DNA of 64,000 bases from Flavobacteriales bacterium (GTDB taxonomy: Bacteria; Bacteroidota; Bacteroidia; NS11-12g; UBA955), in NCBI GenBank assembly GCA_947463125.1, contig CANHQZ010000007.1, positions 1 to 64,000 on the forward strand, written 5' to 3'. The notes under the pieces are model-generated. The model made no database searches, was not told the DNA's origin, and saw nothing but the letters and a program-made list of their open reading frames with translations. Both the position numbers and the translations under genes were made by a program. Numbering within the stretch: the stretch's first letter is position 1; every line of letters starts with the position of its first letter. Below, one piece after another: positions 33,711 to 42,524 of the stretch.

Positions 33711-34457
33711 ATGGAATTAACCACCCGAAAGTTCTGGTCTGATTACTGGCACAGTAAGATTGAAGAATTTGAAAAGCCTGTGAGAACCGACTATGTTTTC
33801 ACACCGCTTTTTCGTGAAGTAACCGCGAATAAGGGATTTACAGAGGCCTGCGAACTGGGTGGCTTCCCGGGCACCTTCTCCATTCATGTGCAACGAGATT
33901 TGGGCATACCCTGTTCTCTGGTGGATTATTTCATTGATGAATCACTCCTGCACCGTTTTCTCAAAGCCAATCACCTGGCCACATACGCACTGGAATGGAA
34001 AGAGGCGGATATTTTAACAGATGAGCCTGCCCACAAGACTTTTGACTTTGTGTTTTCCATAGGGCTGATTGAGCATTTTGAGGACACGAAGGCCATACTG
34101 AGGGCCCATCTCAAATATGTGAAACCCGGAGGACGGCTGTTTTTGATTATTCCCAATTTCACCGGTGTGAACGGGTGGTTTCAGCGCAGGTTCGACAAAG
34201 AAAATTACGACAAGCACTTTATCCCCTGTATGGATCCGGCTTTATTAAAAAGCACCCTGGCAGCGCTCGGCGGGAAAATGGTGCAGGGCGGATACTGGGG
34301 AAACTTCAGTATATGGTTGGAGAATTACGATTCACAACCTTTTTGGGTTAAAATCTTCTTCAAAGCATCATGGCTGGCAGGAAAGGTTTTATCCAAACTG
34401 TCAGGACTGAAAGGCAAAACAACAGCACCCTACATCTGGGTGGCCTGCGATATGTAG
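33711..34457 (+). CDS. SAM-dependent class I methyltransferase
   Basis: 248 residues. Motif I is EACELGGFPGTFSIHV, followed by FDFVFSIGLIEHFEDTKAIL (post-I/motif II region) and LKYVKPGGRLFLIIPNF (motif III), the usual Methyltransf_11/23 order. No membrane span. The acceptor is unknown. It stands alone, 53 bases after the S46 gene and behind its terminator; no promoter box was recognised. Small-molecule, lipid or sugar methylation are all possible. Confidence 0.85.
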   Translation: MELTTRKFWSDYWHSKIEEFEKPVRTDYVFTPLFREVTANKGFTEACELGGFPGTFSIHVQRDLGIPCSLVDYFIDESLLHRFLKANHLATYALEWKEADILTDEPAHKTFDFVFSIGLIEHFEDTKAILRAHLKYVKPGGRLFLIIPNFTGVNGWFQRRFDKENYDKHFIPCMDPALLKSTLAALGGKMVQGGYWGNFSIWLENYDSQPFWVKIFFKASWLAGKVLSKLSGLKGKTTAPYIWVACDM

Positions 34458-34536
34458 GTGTGCAAACAATAACCCTCTGGTTTAAAATACCAAGGCAAAG
34501 CAGGAACTTCACTATCAAATTCCAAGGTAACCGGGT

Positions 34537-36084
34537 CTAACCGCCCCAGCTTTCCCGATCCAGGCTGCGGTAATGAATAGCCTCTGCCAGGTGCTCTATT
34601 TTAATGGCTTCTGAGCCGGCAAGGTCTGCAATGGTGCGGCTTACCTTCAGGATTCGGTCGTAGGCCCGGGCACTGAGGTTTAGTTTTTGCATGGCTGATT
34701 TTAGCAGCAATTGACCCGCTGCATCGATACCGCATACTTCCTGCACTTTATTTCCGGGCAACTGCGCATTGCAATACACCCCGTTCCACTGGCTGTAGCG
34801 CTGCTGCTGCACATCACGGGCCTGCTGAACACGCGCCCGGATGTCAACACTCTTTTCGGCATTTCGGTTTCGGGCTGTAAGCTCATCAAAGCCCACAGGC
34901 GTAACCTCAATATGAATATCAATACGGTCGAGCAAAGGCCCGGAAATGCGGCTGAGGTAGCGGTCCACCACACCCGGTCCGCACACACACTCCTTGTCAG
35001 GATGGTTATAATAGCCACAGGGACATGGATTCATGCTGGCTACCAGCATAAAACTTGCGGGATAGTCAACAGTCCAGCGTGCGCGCGAAATGGTCACCTT
35101 ACGCTCTTCCAGTGGTTGCCGCATCACCTCCAGCACGGTCCGTTTAAATTCTGGCAGTTCGTCCAAAAAAAGTACGCCGTTGTGTGCCAGGCTGATTTCG
35201 CCGGGTTGCGGATGGTTTCCTCCACCCACCAGCGCTACATCGCTGATGGTGTGGTGCGGACTGCGAAATGGACGGTGTGCCACAAGACCGCCACTGCTGC
35301 CCAGTTTGCCTGCCACAGAATGTATTTTGGTGGTTTCCAGAGCCTCGTGCAGGTTCAGCGGAGGCATGATGGTCGGCAAACGCTTGGCCAGCATGGTTTT
35401 TCCCGCACCCGGAGGCCCGATGAGAATGATGTTGTGCCCGCCCGCAGCCGCAATTTCCATGGCCCGCTTGATATTTTCCTGCCCCTGCACATCACAGAAA
35501 TCAACATCGTACTGTAGCTGTGCTTCTTCAAATTCACCTCGAGGGTCAGCAAAAGCCCGTTCCAATTGAAGCTTACCTGAAAGAAAGCCGGCAACTTCTT
35601 TGAGGTTTTTTACGCCATACACTTCCAGGTCTTTCACAATAGCCGCCTCGCGCGCATTTTGCTCAGGAAGTATCAATCCTTTGAACCCGTCTTTCATGGC
35701 CTGAATGGCAATAGGCAGGGCTCCGCGAATGGGAAGCACAGCACCATCCAGACCCAGCTCGCCCATGATAATATAGTCAGACAAGGTCTGATCACTCAGC
35801 TGATAGGAGGCTGCCAGCATTCCAATGGCGATAGGCAAATCATAGGCACTGCCTTCCTTGCGGAGATCTGCAGGTGCCATGTTTACCACCACACGCTGCC
35901 TTACAGGCTCAAAACCACTGTTTTTAATCGCCGCATCGGTTCTGAAAAGGCTTTCCTTTACCGCATTGTCAGGCAAGCCAATCACAAATGTTTTAAACTC
36001 AGCCGCTGTGGTTGCATTTACCTCCACCGTAATAGGAGTCGCATTCACGCCATGAACGGCGCTCGCAAATAATTTTACCAGCAT
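34537..36084 (-). CDS. YifB/ComM-family Mg-chelatase-like AAA+ ATPase
   Basis: 515 residues. An N-terminal Lon-S5-like ChlI domain (about 1-170) is followed by the AAA+ core with Walker A IGPPGAGKTMLAKRLP, Walker B GVLFLDELPEF, a zinc-like cysteine pair region PCPCGYYNHPDKECVCGPG, and the C-terminal helical domain (LSARAYDRILKVSRTIADL). ComM of Vibrio is a hexameric helicase that promotes branch migration in natural transformation; members are widespread also in non-competent species. Starts 3 bases after the gldH stop, hence co-transcribed with it. Confidence 0.95.
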   Translation of the reverse strand: MLVKLFASAVHGVNATPITVEVNATTAAEFKTFVIGLPDNAVKESLFRTDAAIKNSGFEPVRQRVVVNMAPADLRKEGSAYDLPIAIGMLAASYQLSDQTLSDYIIMGELGLDGAVLPIRGALPIAIQAMKDGFKGLILPEQNAREAAIVKDLEVYGVKNLKEVAGFLSGKLQLERAFADPRGEFEEAQLQYDVDFCDVQGQENIKRAMEIAAAGGHNIILIGPPGAGKTMLAKRLPTIMPPLNLHEALETTKIHSVAGKLGSSGGLVAHRPFRSPHHTISDVALVGGGNHPQPGEISLAHNGVLFLDELPEFKRTVLEVMRQPLEERKVTISRARWTVDYPASFMLVASMNPCPCGYYNHPDKECVCGPGVVDRYLSRISGPLLDRIDIHIEVTPVGFDELTARNRNAEKSVDIRARVQQARDVQQQRYSQWNGVYCNAQLPGNKVQEVCGIDAAGQLLLKSAMQKLNLSARAYDRILKVSRTIADLAGSEAIKIEHLAEAIHYRSLDRESWGG

Positions 36085-36087
36085 GGC

Positions 36088-36573
36088 TTAATAAATTTTA
36101 CCGGCCTTAATGACCTTTAACCCTACATCGCTTACGCCTGTGAGCTTTTCATCACGCATATTCTGGGCAATTTCAAGCGTATACCGGCCGGGCCTGAGTT
36201 TCAACCTGCCGACAAAGGGTTTTTCGTAACTTATCAGATTCCCCTGACCTTGTCCAAGCCATTTTCCCGTGTTATCAGAAAGAACTATCTCAAACTGGTT
36301 TTTTTGTGAAATAACAGGACCATCAAGCCGGTAGAGGAGCCAGATATTTGAATAGCTGTAGCCCGAAGTGATTCTGAGTCCGCAGGACAGTGAATAATAA
36401 TAGGTGGAATCCTCAACCGTGAAAGTGAATTTTTTTCCCTGTCCCCATTGCCAACCGGAAACTTCGGTCTTTTCAAACTGGTTTAGCAATACAGACTGGT
36501 CGGTGGTGCATGACTGAAAAAGTGGAACAGTTAACAGAAAAACGATGCCAATAATACTTAATAAACGATACAT
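36088..36573 (-). CDS. gldH: Gliding motility lipoprotein GldH
   Basis: 161 residues, lipoprotein signal with lipobox FQSC, followed by a beta-rich domain containing the GldH-typical order WGQGKKFTFTVEDSTYYYSL, SNIWLLYRL, GKWLGQGQGNL and LKLRPGRYTLEIAQNMRDE. GldH is needed for gliding and for normal function of the type IX secretion/gliding machinery in Flavobacterium. Close linkage with lpxK upstream and yifB downstream is kept here. Its presence supports a Bacteroidota assignment. Confidence 0.9.
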   Translation of the reverse strand: MYRLLSIIGIVFLLTVPLFQSCTTDQSVLLNQFEKTEVSGWQWGQGKKFTFTVEDSTYYYSLSCGLRITSGYSYSNIWLLYRLDGPVISQKNQFEIVLSDNTGKWLGQGQGNLISYEKPFVGRLKLRPGRYTLEIAQNMRDEKLTGVSDVGLKVIKAGKIY

Positions 36574-36583
36574 AACTCAACAA

Positions 36584-37591
36584 TTAAAAATGATTAAACA
36601 ATATGCGAAGAAACGCATCTTCCCCCTGAAAAAGAAATTTTGGCGTCGTAAAAGTAAAAAATAACCGCTTGTTATAGCCTTCGGGAAAGGCTTGCATACG
36701 GGCAAAATCCTTTCTGGTGGTGAGAATAACTGCTTTCCCCTGCTTATCCGATTCCATGATCCAATCTTCAAAATCCTTGTTGCTAAAAGAATGATGATCA
36801 GGATAACCAAAGCTTGCAACTACCTTGTAATGTTTACCTGCCCAGTCCTGAAATACCTTATTGTCAGCCAGACCGGAAACCACAATTACATCCGTGTTTA
36901 GCGAAAGCTGCAGCCCTTCATTACTAATGGGTACAGCATTTTCATAGTGGCAGAAAAAAACGGGTTTCTTATATTTGGCCAGTTTATGGATGATTTTTTC
37001 TGCAGTTTGTACCTGCATTTCCACAGGGCACTTAGTTACCACAATAGCATCTGCCACGGCTGCTGTACAGGGAAATTCCCGAAGCCGTCCGGCCGGCATA
37101 GGTATATCCCGCCAAAAGGGTTTTTGGTAATCGGTAAGCAATACATATTTATCGGCCAGCAGGGGTAAATGCTGAAATGCATCATCCAGAATCACCGTTT
37201 TAATTTCAGGGTATTCTTGATGTATGCGGAAGATGCCTTGAAGACGATTTTCGCAAACGAAAACGGGTAATTCCGGTGCGGCATTTTTCATTTCCAGGGG
37301 CTCATCCCCAGAGTATTGAATATTGTCATGAACCTGAACCTCTCTGAATCCCCTGGTTTTGCGCTTATAGCCCCTTGAGAGCACCGCTGTTTTGTTTTCC
37401 GCATGTCTGGCAAGGAACATTGCCATCGGCGTCTTTCCGCTGCCGCCTGCGGCCAGGTTGCCAATTGCTATGCTGTAAAGCGACCCTTTTTTGCGCCTGC
37501 CACCTTGCTGAAAATACTGTCTGCGCAACCATGCACCCGTGGCATATAAAAACCCGGCAGGCAGCAGCAAAAACCGTAGAAAGGTAAGCAC
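36584..37591 (-). CDS. lpxK: Tetraacyldisaccharide 4'-kinase
   Basis: 335 residues. Phosphorylates the 4' position of the lipid A disaccharide at the inner membrane. An N-terminal hydrophobic anchor (LRFLLLPAGFLYATGAWL) precedes the P-loop NLAAGGSGKTPMAMFLARH; SRGYKRKTRG and VILDDAFQHLPL are the family hallmark blocks. 10 bases before gldH. Together with lptC at 63154 it shows an LPS-bearing outer membrane. Confidence 0.96.
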   Translation of the reverse strand: MLTFLRFLLLPAGFLYATGAWLRRQYFQQGGRRKKGSLYSIAIGNLAAGGSGKTPMAMFLARHAENKTAVLSRGYKRKTRGFREVQVHDNIQYSGDEPLEMKNAAPELPVFVCENRLQGIFRIHQEYPEIKTVILDDAFQHLPLLADKYVLLTDYQKPFWRDIPMPAGRLREFPCTAAVADAIVVTKCPVEMQVQTAEKIIHKLAKYKKPVFFCHYENAVPISNEGLQLSLNTDVIVVSGLADNKVFQDWAGKHYKVVASFGYPDHHSFSNKDFEDWIMESDKQGKAVILTTRKDFARMQAFPEGYNKRLFFTFTTPKFLFQGEDAFLRILFNHF

Positions 37592-37618
37592 AACAGGGCA
37601 AAGGTAGCCATTAGCCTG

Positions 37619-38140
37619 TTAATCCAGTAAATGTTTGAGTACATACCAGCCTGAATGCAAAATGTCCTTCATAGCGGTTTCTCCACGCGCAATAACAAAA
37701 CCGGGGCCCGGGTGGTCGGGCAGCAACATCCACCGATCTCCGGTTTCTGCAGTTAGAACAAGGGTGTTTTCCGTTAGCTGGGTTGTGTCTCTGAGCCCGC
37801 TGCTATCCCGTGTTTTTTCTGCCCAAATTTCTACGGTACGGATTTTAAATGGCTTGTTAAATTGAAAAACAACCGGCCTGTGTTTTACCTGCTCTTTGTC
37901 TATTCGCAAAGCATAACTTACCGGCAAACCTTCCATGTCGGTTTCTTCCTGCCATATTTTTACGGCTTGCGCATCCGGATGGAGCAACATCTCAATTTCA
38001 GGTGAAATATACAGGGTATCACCTTCCCAGTCTGCCTGTAACTGCAAAGTACTGATACTTGCAATTTCCTTCCCAATCCAGGATTTGCATGTTTCCAGTG
38101 CTGCCTCATTGAGCCGAAGGTAAAATTTACGGTCTTCCAT
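37619..38140 (-). CDS. Hypothetical protein, probably beta-rich
   Basis: 173 residues without signal peptide or membrane span. Alternating hydrophobic/polar strands (LQLQADWEGDTLYISPEIEM, RTVEIWAEKTRDS, NTLVLTAETGDRWMLL) suggest a beta-sandwich. No family recognised. First gene of the unit that continues into lpxK (27-base gap). Its -7 box lies within the T-run of the ompA terminator. Confidence 0.6.
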   Translation of the reverse strand: MEDRKFYLRLNEAALETCKSWIGKEIASISTLQLQADWEGDTLYISPEIEMLLHPDAQAVKIWQEETDMEGLPVSYALRIDKEQVKHRPVVFQFNKPFKIRTVEIWAEKTRDSSGLRDTTQLTENTLVLTAETGDRWMLLPDHPGPGFVIARGETAMKDILHSGWYVLKHLLD

Positions 38141-38145
38141 ACGGC

Positions 38146-38153
38146 CAAAAATA
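38146..38153 (-). promoter_or_regulatory. -7 box TATTTTTG of the lpxK operon
   Basis: Matches TAnnTTTG on the minus strand, five bases before the ATG at 38140, and coincides with the T-run of the preceding terminator. Confidence 0.5.
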
Positions 38154-38181
38154 AGAAAGGCTGCCTTGCGGGCAGCCTTTC
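38147..38181 (-). terminator. Terminator after the OmpA-family gene
   Basis: Perfect 11-bp stem (38155-38165 with 38171-38181), 5-base loop, followed on the minus strand by TTATTTTT. Confidence 0.85.
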
Positions 38182-38198
38182 CATGATATTGTTCAGTT

Positions 38199-39785
38199 TT
38201 AGTAGGTTACCAATATTTCAACGCGGCGGTTGATAGCCTTGTTCACTACACTGCTGTTAGGAACCTTGGGACGGGTGTCACCGAAACCTACCGCTTTCAT
38301 GCGCTCGGGTGAGATTCCCTTGCCCAGCATGTATACTACAACGGCATCTGCGCGGCGCTGAGAGAGATCGAGATTCTTTGCAGGATCCCCGTCAGAGTCC
38401 GTGTGACCTTCGATGGTTACTGAAGCCTCGCTGTACTCTTTCAGAATTTTTACCAGGCGGTCAATATCATCGTATGATTCTGCCTTCAACACATCCTTAT
38501 TGGTTTCAAAGAAGATGTTTTTAGCGGCCTGTTCAATGGCTTTCTTGGTTTCCACCTTGATTTCAGGACAACCTTTGTTGGCAGCGGTACCGGCCTTGGT
38601 AGGGCACTTGTCCACGTTATCAAATATTCCGTCACCGTCTGAATCGGGGCAGCCTTCTCCGGCTATGCTTCCGGGCTTGTCGGGGCATTTGTCAGAACCG
38701 TCTTCCACACCATCACCATCGCGGTCGGGACAACCGTTGAGGGCAATAACGCCGGCCACATTGGGGCATTTGTCATCTTTATCCAGAACACCGTCTCCGT
38801 CTGAATCGGGGCATCCGCCGCTTTCAGCAGAACCTGCATCTTTAGGACATCTGTCTTTGCTGTCTTCGATGCCATCGCCATCCGTGTCAGGGCAACCTGC
38901 AAATTTCTTAAGACCTGCCACATCGGGGCACGCATCATCTGCATCGTAAACCGAGTCGCGGTCGCGGTCAGCAGGGCAGCCCACGCTGTCCACATACTTG
39001 CGGTATTTCTCAGGTGTGTTTTTGCACATGTCGTACTTATCACAAACACCGTCTTCGTCTTTATCCTTGCACTTGCTTGGACCTTTGCTTTCACCCAGTG
39101 CCATGGTAATACCAACGGCGTGGTAACCCCACATATCATTGGTTTTCCAAAGTCTGTTTACCAGCGGCATGGAGGGATCCGCATCACCGGGCTGGTTGGC
39201 ACCGTCCCAGCGGTCATTCATGGTGTAGGTGGCAGTCCATGACCAGCGAACACCGATACGATCGCTCAGGTTAAAGGAAATACCAAGTCCACCTTGCACA
39301 GCAGCGCCCATATCGGTTACTGCATTTTGAATTTCATTTTGATTGCCCCAGCGAACCTGGCTGTGAACATAATAACCGCCAAATCCACCATACAGGTATG
39401 GAATAACCTTTGACTCTTCATTGAAAAATGAGTTCAGTTTGAAACGGGCACCCAAGGTCAAATCCATCGTGTTGGCGCGAAAAGACTGGTATTTCCAGGG
39501 CTCGCGCTGCCAGGATACTTCCCTCTTGTAACCCACATCGCCGGCGCTAAAGTTAACAACACCGTCGAACATCGGGTTCAGGTAGTATCCGAAGTTGATA
39601 CCTCCACCCTGATAATCGGGTTTTCTGGCAAAAAACAGGGAAGAACCCTGATCGCCAAGATATTCTCTCAAGCCAAAATTGGCCTCAACACTCATCGGGG
39701 CGTCTGCAGTTTGTGCCTGAACGGCAAAACAAGCTGACATTGCGAGGACAGTAGTAAAAAAACGTCCTAGGTATTTTTTCATCAT
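38199..39785 (-). CDS. OmpA-family outer membrane protein with thrombospondin type 3 repeats
   Basis: 528 residues. Signal peptide ending AVQAQ; residues about 30-240 form an OmpA-like beta barrel; about 245-400 hold six or so calcium-binding TSP3 repeats (CPDTDGDGIEDSKDRCP, CPDSDGDGVLDKDDKCP and similar); the last 120 residues are the peptidoglycan-binding OmpA domain (VTIEGHTDSDGDPAKNLDLS, RRADAVVVYML, GFGDTRP, NRRVEILV). It links outer membrane and cell wall. Strong promoter box and strong terminator suggest high expression. Confidence 0.95.
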   Translation of the reverse strand: MMKKYLGRFFTTVLAMSACFAVQAQTADAPMSVEANFGLREYLGDQGSSLFFARKPDYQGGGINFGYYLNPMFDGVVNFSAGDVGYKREVSWQREPWKYQSFRANTMDLTLGARFKLNSFFNEESKVIPYLYGGFGGYYVHSQVRWGNQNEIQNAVTDMGAAVQGGLGISFNLSDRIGVRWSWTATYTMNDRWDGANQPGDADPSMPLVNRLWKTNDMWGYHAVGITMALGESKGPSKCKDKDEDGVCDKYDMCKNTPEKYRKYVDSVGCPADRDRDSVYDADDACPDVAGLKKFAGCPDTDGDGIEDSKDRCPKDAGSAESGGCPDSDGDGVLDKDDKCPNVAGVIALNGCPDRDGDGVEDGSDKCPDKPGSIAGEGCPDSDGDGIFDNVDKCPTKAGTAANKGCPEIKVETKKAIEQAAKNIFFETNKDVLKAESYDDIDRLVKILKEYSEASVTIEGHTDSDGDPAKNLDLSQRRADAVVVYMLGKGISPERMKAVGFGDTRPKVPNSSVVNKAINRRVEILVTY

Positions 39786-39823
39786 AAGCTGTTAGCTGTT
39801 ACTGTAATGTTATTATCAGGCAA

Positions 39824-39831
39824 CAAATATA
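39824..39831 (-). promoter_or_regulatory. -7 box TATATTTG of the OmpA-family gene
   Basis: Exact consensus match on the minus strand, 38 bases before the ATG. A T-rich tract and AT-rich DNA lie just upstream. Confidence 0.65.
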
Positions 39832-39958
39832 ACAACTTCGGGTAAAAAAAAAATTTTCTCGAAAATTTTATTGCATAACCCGCTGGTCGTTTTGTCATAA
39901 AAATGTCACAAAAAAGAATTCTTACTGGTTGATTTTCACCTACTAATGCGAGGCTAAA

Positions 39959-40405
39959 TCAATTATACACGTACAAAAGATTTCCGCTTCTGCTGATGTT
40001 GTATCGCGCCAGTGAACCACCGGCGGGCCCTTTGAGGGGCAATCCATTGAACATATAACGGCTTTCACAGCAGTTTTCAAAACGATTGCCATTATACAGG
40101 CCGCATTTCAGCTGTATGGCCTGCGTATCCACCCAGATTTGAGAGCACGCATTGAGCGGCTGCCAGGCACAGGTTCGTTCAAAAGCATACCAGGTATCAT
40201 CATAATCGTGCACTATCAAAACCCCCTTGACACCGCCATCAGCGATTGTAAAGCTGCCGGGAACCAGCAGATGCTGATTGTCGAGGAGATTGAGATCCAG
40301 GGTAATATTAACCGGGCCCTTGGGTATGGCTTCCGTAACATTGTTATTTCTGCAGCTTGAAAGCAGCAACAGCAGGGTGGCCAAGCAAAACAACTTAACC
40401 TTCAT
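39959..40405 (-). CDS. Rieske-fold-like lipoprotein with altered ligands
   Basis: 148 residues. Lipoprotein signal MKVKLFCLATLLLLLSSC with lipobox LSSC. The body matches the order of Bacteroidota Rieske-like lipoproteins: YAFERTCAWQPLNACSQI, IQLKCGLYNGNRF, LPLKGPAGGSLARYN. A normal Rieske cluster needs CxH and CxxH; here the histidines are absent (CAW, and CGLY/CCES), so a [2Fe-2S] centre of the usual kind is not expected. The ATG at 40405 was chosen because it opens the signal peptide; a longer frame exists inside the upstream gene. It overlaps that gene by 11 bases. Confidence 0.72.
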   Translation of the reverse strand: MKVKLFCLATLLLLLSSCRNNNVTEAIPKGPVNITLDLNLLDNQHLLVPGSFTIADGGVKGVLIVHDYDDTWYAFERTCAWQPLNACSQIWVDTQAIQLKCGLYNGNRFENCCESRYMFNGLPLKGPAGGSLARYNISRSGNLLYVYN

Positions 40406-41237
40406 ATCGATAAAAACCCTGACCTGTCTTGCGGCCATGGTGACCCGCATCCACTTTTTGCTTTTGGATTCTGCTGGGGCGGAACTTGGCATCCTGCCCA
40501 AATAATGCATACATGGAACTGGTTACGGCATAATTGGTATCAACCCCAATCAGATCCATGAGGCGGAAAGGACCCATTTTAAAACCGGAGGCTTCACACA
40601 GCCTGTCTATCGTTTCCAGGGAAGCTACATGTTCCTCAAGCACTTTCAGCCCTTCCACATAGTAGTGCCTTGCAACACGATTCACAATGAAACCAGGGGC
40701 ATCTGCAGCATACACTGCTTTTTTACCTAAGGATTCAGCCCACTGAAAGGCTTTTTGTGCCACATTGCAATCGGTTTCAGCACCGGAAATAATTTCCACC
40801 AACTTCATGATATGGGCAGGATTAAAAAAATGAACTCCCACCACCCTGCCAGGATGCTGAAGTCCGCGGGCAATCTGCGTTATGGGTATGGAACTGGTAT
40901 TGGTTGCCAGTATGGCGTCAGGACTGTTAACGGCCTCCAGTTGCTTAAACAGCGTCTGCTTTATTTCCAGATTTTCCAGAATAGCCTCTATGATAATATC
41001 CGCCTGCAAAGCATTCACATCATTTACAACGGATAGCAAGTGGATTGCCTCGCTTGCCTTTTCGGGAGTGAGCTTGCCCTTCTCAACAGCCTTGTCCAGC
41101 TCTTTGAGGATATAGGATTTGCCTTTTTCCAGGGCAGCCTCGTTCACATCAAACAGCAACGTCCGGTATCCGGCCTGAATACTGCTGAGTGCAATGCCTG
41201 CACCCATCACACCTGCCCCTGCTACAGCCACTTTCAT
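40395..41237 (-). CDS. 3-hydroxyacyl-CoA (3-hydroxybutyryl-CoA) dehydrogenase
   Basis: 280 residues, standard for the short single-function enzymes. AGAGVMGAGIALSSIQAG is the NAD-binding loop; ILATNTSSIPITQIA and GVHFFNPAHIMKLVEII contain the catalytic His-Glu dyad region; GFIVNRVARHYYVEGLKVL leads into the dimerisation domain. Oxidises (S)-3-hydroxyacyl-CoA with NAD+, in fatty-acid or aromatic degradation. A separate -7 box lies in the 19-base gap behind the EnvC-like gene, so it can be transcribed apart from that operon. Confidence 0.94.
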   Translation of the reverse strand: MKVAVAGAGVMGAGIALSSIQAGYRTLLFDVNEAALEKGKSYILKELDKAVEKGKLTPEKASEAIHLLSVVNDVNALQADIIIEAILENLEIKQTLFKQLEAVNSPDAILATNTSSIPITQIARGLQHPGRVVGVHFFNPAHIMKLVEIISGAETDCNVAQKAFQWAESLGKKAVYAADAPGFIVNRVARHYYVEGLKVLEEHVASLETIDRLCEASGFKMGPFRLMDLIGVDTNYAVTSSMYALFGQDAKFRPSRIQKQKVDAGHHGRKTGQGFYRYEG

Positions 41238-41242
41238 AAATA

Positions 41243-41250
41243 CAAATATA
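41243..41250 (-). promoter_or_regulatory. -7 box TATATTTG of the hydroxyacyl-CoA dehydrogenase gene
   Basis: Exact consensus on the minus strand, five bases before the ATG. Confidence 0.6.
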
Positions 41251-41256
41251 CAAAAT

Positions 41257-42522
41257 TTACCGCGAGGTTAGCCACCCTGCGGGATTGAGTTTGGATTGAC
41301 CCTGCCACAGCTGAAACTGAAGAATGGTTTTGGATTCATCATCTGTCCAAACCCTGCCCAGCGCCTGTTTCGCCTCTACCTGCTGGCCGCGGCTCACATA
41401 CACCTGGCTAAGTCGGCTGTATACGGTGTAATACTCGCCATGATTGAGCAGAACAGCTTTTTCCTGACCGGGGATTTCCAGTATGGCAGAAACCGTTCCT
41501 TTGAAAACAGCCCGGGCTGTGCTTCCTTCGGCCGTGGTTATGTCAACGCCATTGTTGACAAGGGTAATACCGGCCAGATCGGGATGGGCGTGTACGCCAA
41601 AATACTGTGAGATATAGCCGCGTTCCACCGGCCAGGGCAGACTTCCTCTGCCTGAGGCAAAATTATCGCTGATTACACGTGCTTCCGGGGTAAGTAAAAT
41701 GCTCCCGGAAGACCGCGATGACTTGCTTCCCGTAGTTTTGGGGTTAGCTGCAGCTGTGCCCGTATTGTCTCTGGCAGACTGCTGCCTTGCTCTTTTTCTT
41801 GCTGCTGCTATTTCCCTTGCAATCATGGCCGATATGGCAGAATTCAGCCTGGCCACGGCTTTTTCATTCTGCTTTATTTTTTTCCGCAACTCTGCTTCCT
41901 TGCCAGCCAGTGATTTTACCAGTTGTGTTTTCTGACTTCTGTCTGTTTCAAGCTGTTGCTGCTCTTTTTTCTCTACCAACAGGATTCCATTTTTTTCCTG
42001 TCTGATTTCTTCCAATGCCTGTAATCCATTTTTTACTTCCGAAGCCTTCACCTCCAAAATCCCAATCTGCTGTTTGCGGTAATCAGAGAGTCTGTTCAGG
42101 TATTGCATTCTGCGAACCGCTTGCCGAAAAGATGCCGAAGCAAAAACAAAAGCCAGCTTGTTGGCCGATTTTCGGCTTTTGTAGGCTTTAAGTACAGTTT
42201 TGCGCAATTTTAGCCGCTCAGCATTGTAGGAGGCCTTCAGTTGTTCGAGCGTGGTGTTCTGTTTGTTGATTTCCTGTTCGGCCTCACTCAACTCAGATTT
42301 CAGATCGTTTATGACTTCGCCCTGCTTTTCAATGATGCGGTTCAAGGCACCAATTTTATGAAGGGTAGCGCTCTTCTGGGCACTGGTTTTTTGCAGAATA
42401 TTGCGGGTATACTGTATTTCCTCCTGCACTTTCTTACGCTTCTTTTCCAGTTCCTTTCGGGATTGTGAAAACCCCGTTAATGGAAGTAGTAAGAGAAAAC
42501 ATATGCAGGTAAAACGAAACAT
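41257..42522 (-). CDS. EnvC-like murein hydrolase activator (degenerate LytM/M23)
   Basis: 421 residues. Signal peptide (LLLLPLTGFSQ), a long coiled coil (about 20-250), and a C-terminal LytM/M23 fold starting near WPVERGYISQYFG. The zinc site of active M23 peptidases is broken: HxxxD is NNGVDI, the tyrosine-His block is VYSRLSQV, and the HxH block is LQFQLW. This is the state of EnvC, which activates amidases at the septum instead of cutting peptidoglycan. It lies 2 bases after DUF4292 in a conserved-looking envelope operon. Confidence 0.9.
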   Translation of the reverse strand: MFRFTCICFLLLLPLTGFSQSRKELEKKRKKVQEEIQYTRNILQKTSAQKSATLHKIGALNRIIEKQGEVINDLKSELSEAEQEINKQNTTLEQLKASYNAERLKLRKTVLKAYKSRKSANKLAFVFASASFRQAVRRMQYLNRLSDYRKQQIGILEVKASEVKNGLQALEEIRQEKNGILLVEKKEQQQLETDRSQKTQLVKSLAGKEAELRKKIKQNEKAVARLNSAISAMIAREIAAARKRARQQSARDNTGTAAANPKTTGSKSSRSSGSILLTPEARVISDNFASGRGSLPWPVERGYISQYFGVHAHPDLAGITLVNNGVDITTAEGSTARAVFKGTVSAILEIPGQEKAVLLNHGEYYTVYSRLSQVYVSRGQQVEAKQALGRVWTDDESKTILQFQLWQGQSKLNPAGWLTSR

Positions 42523-42524
42523 GG

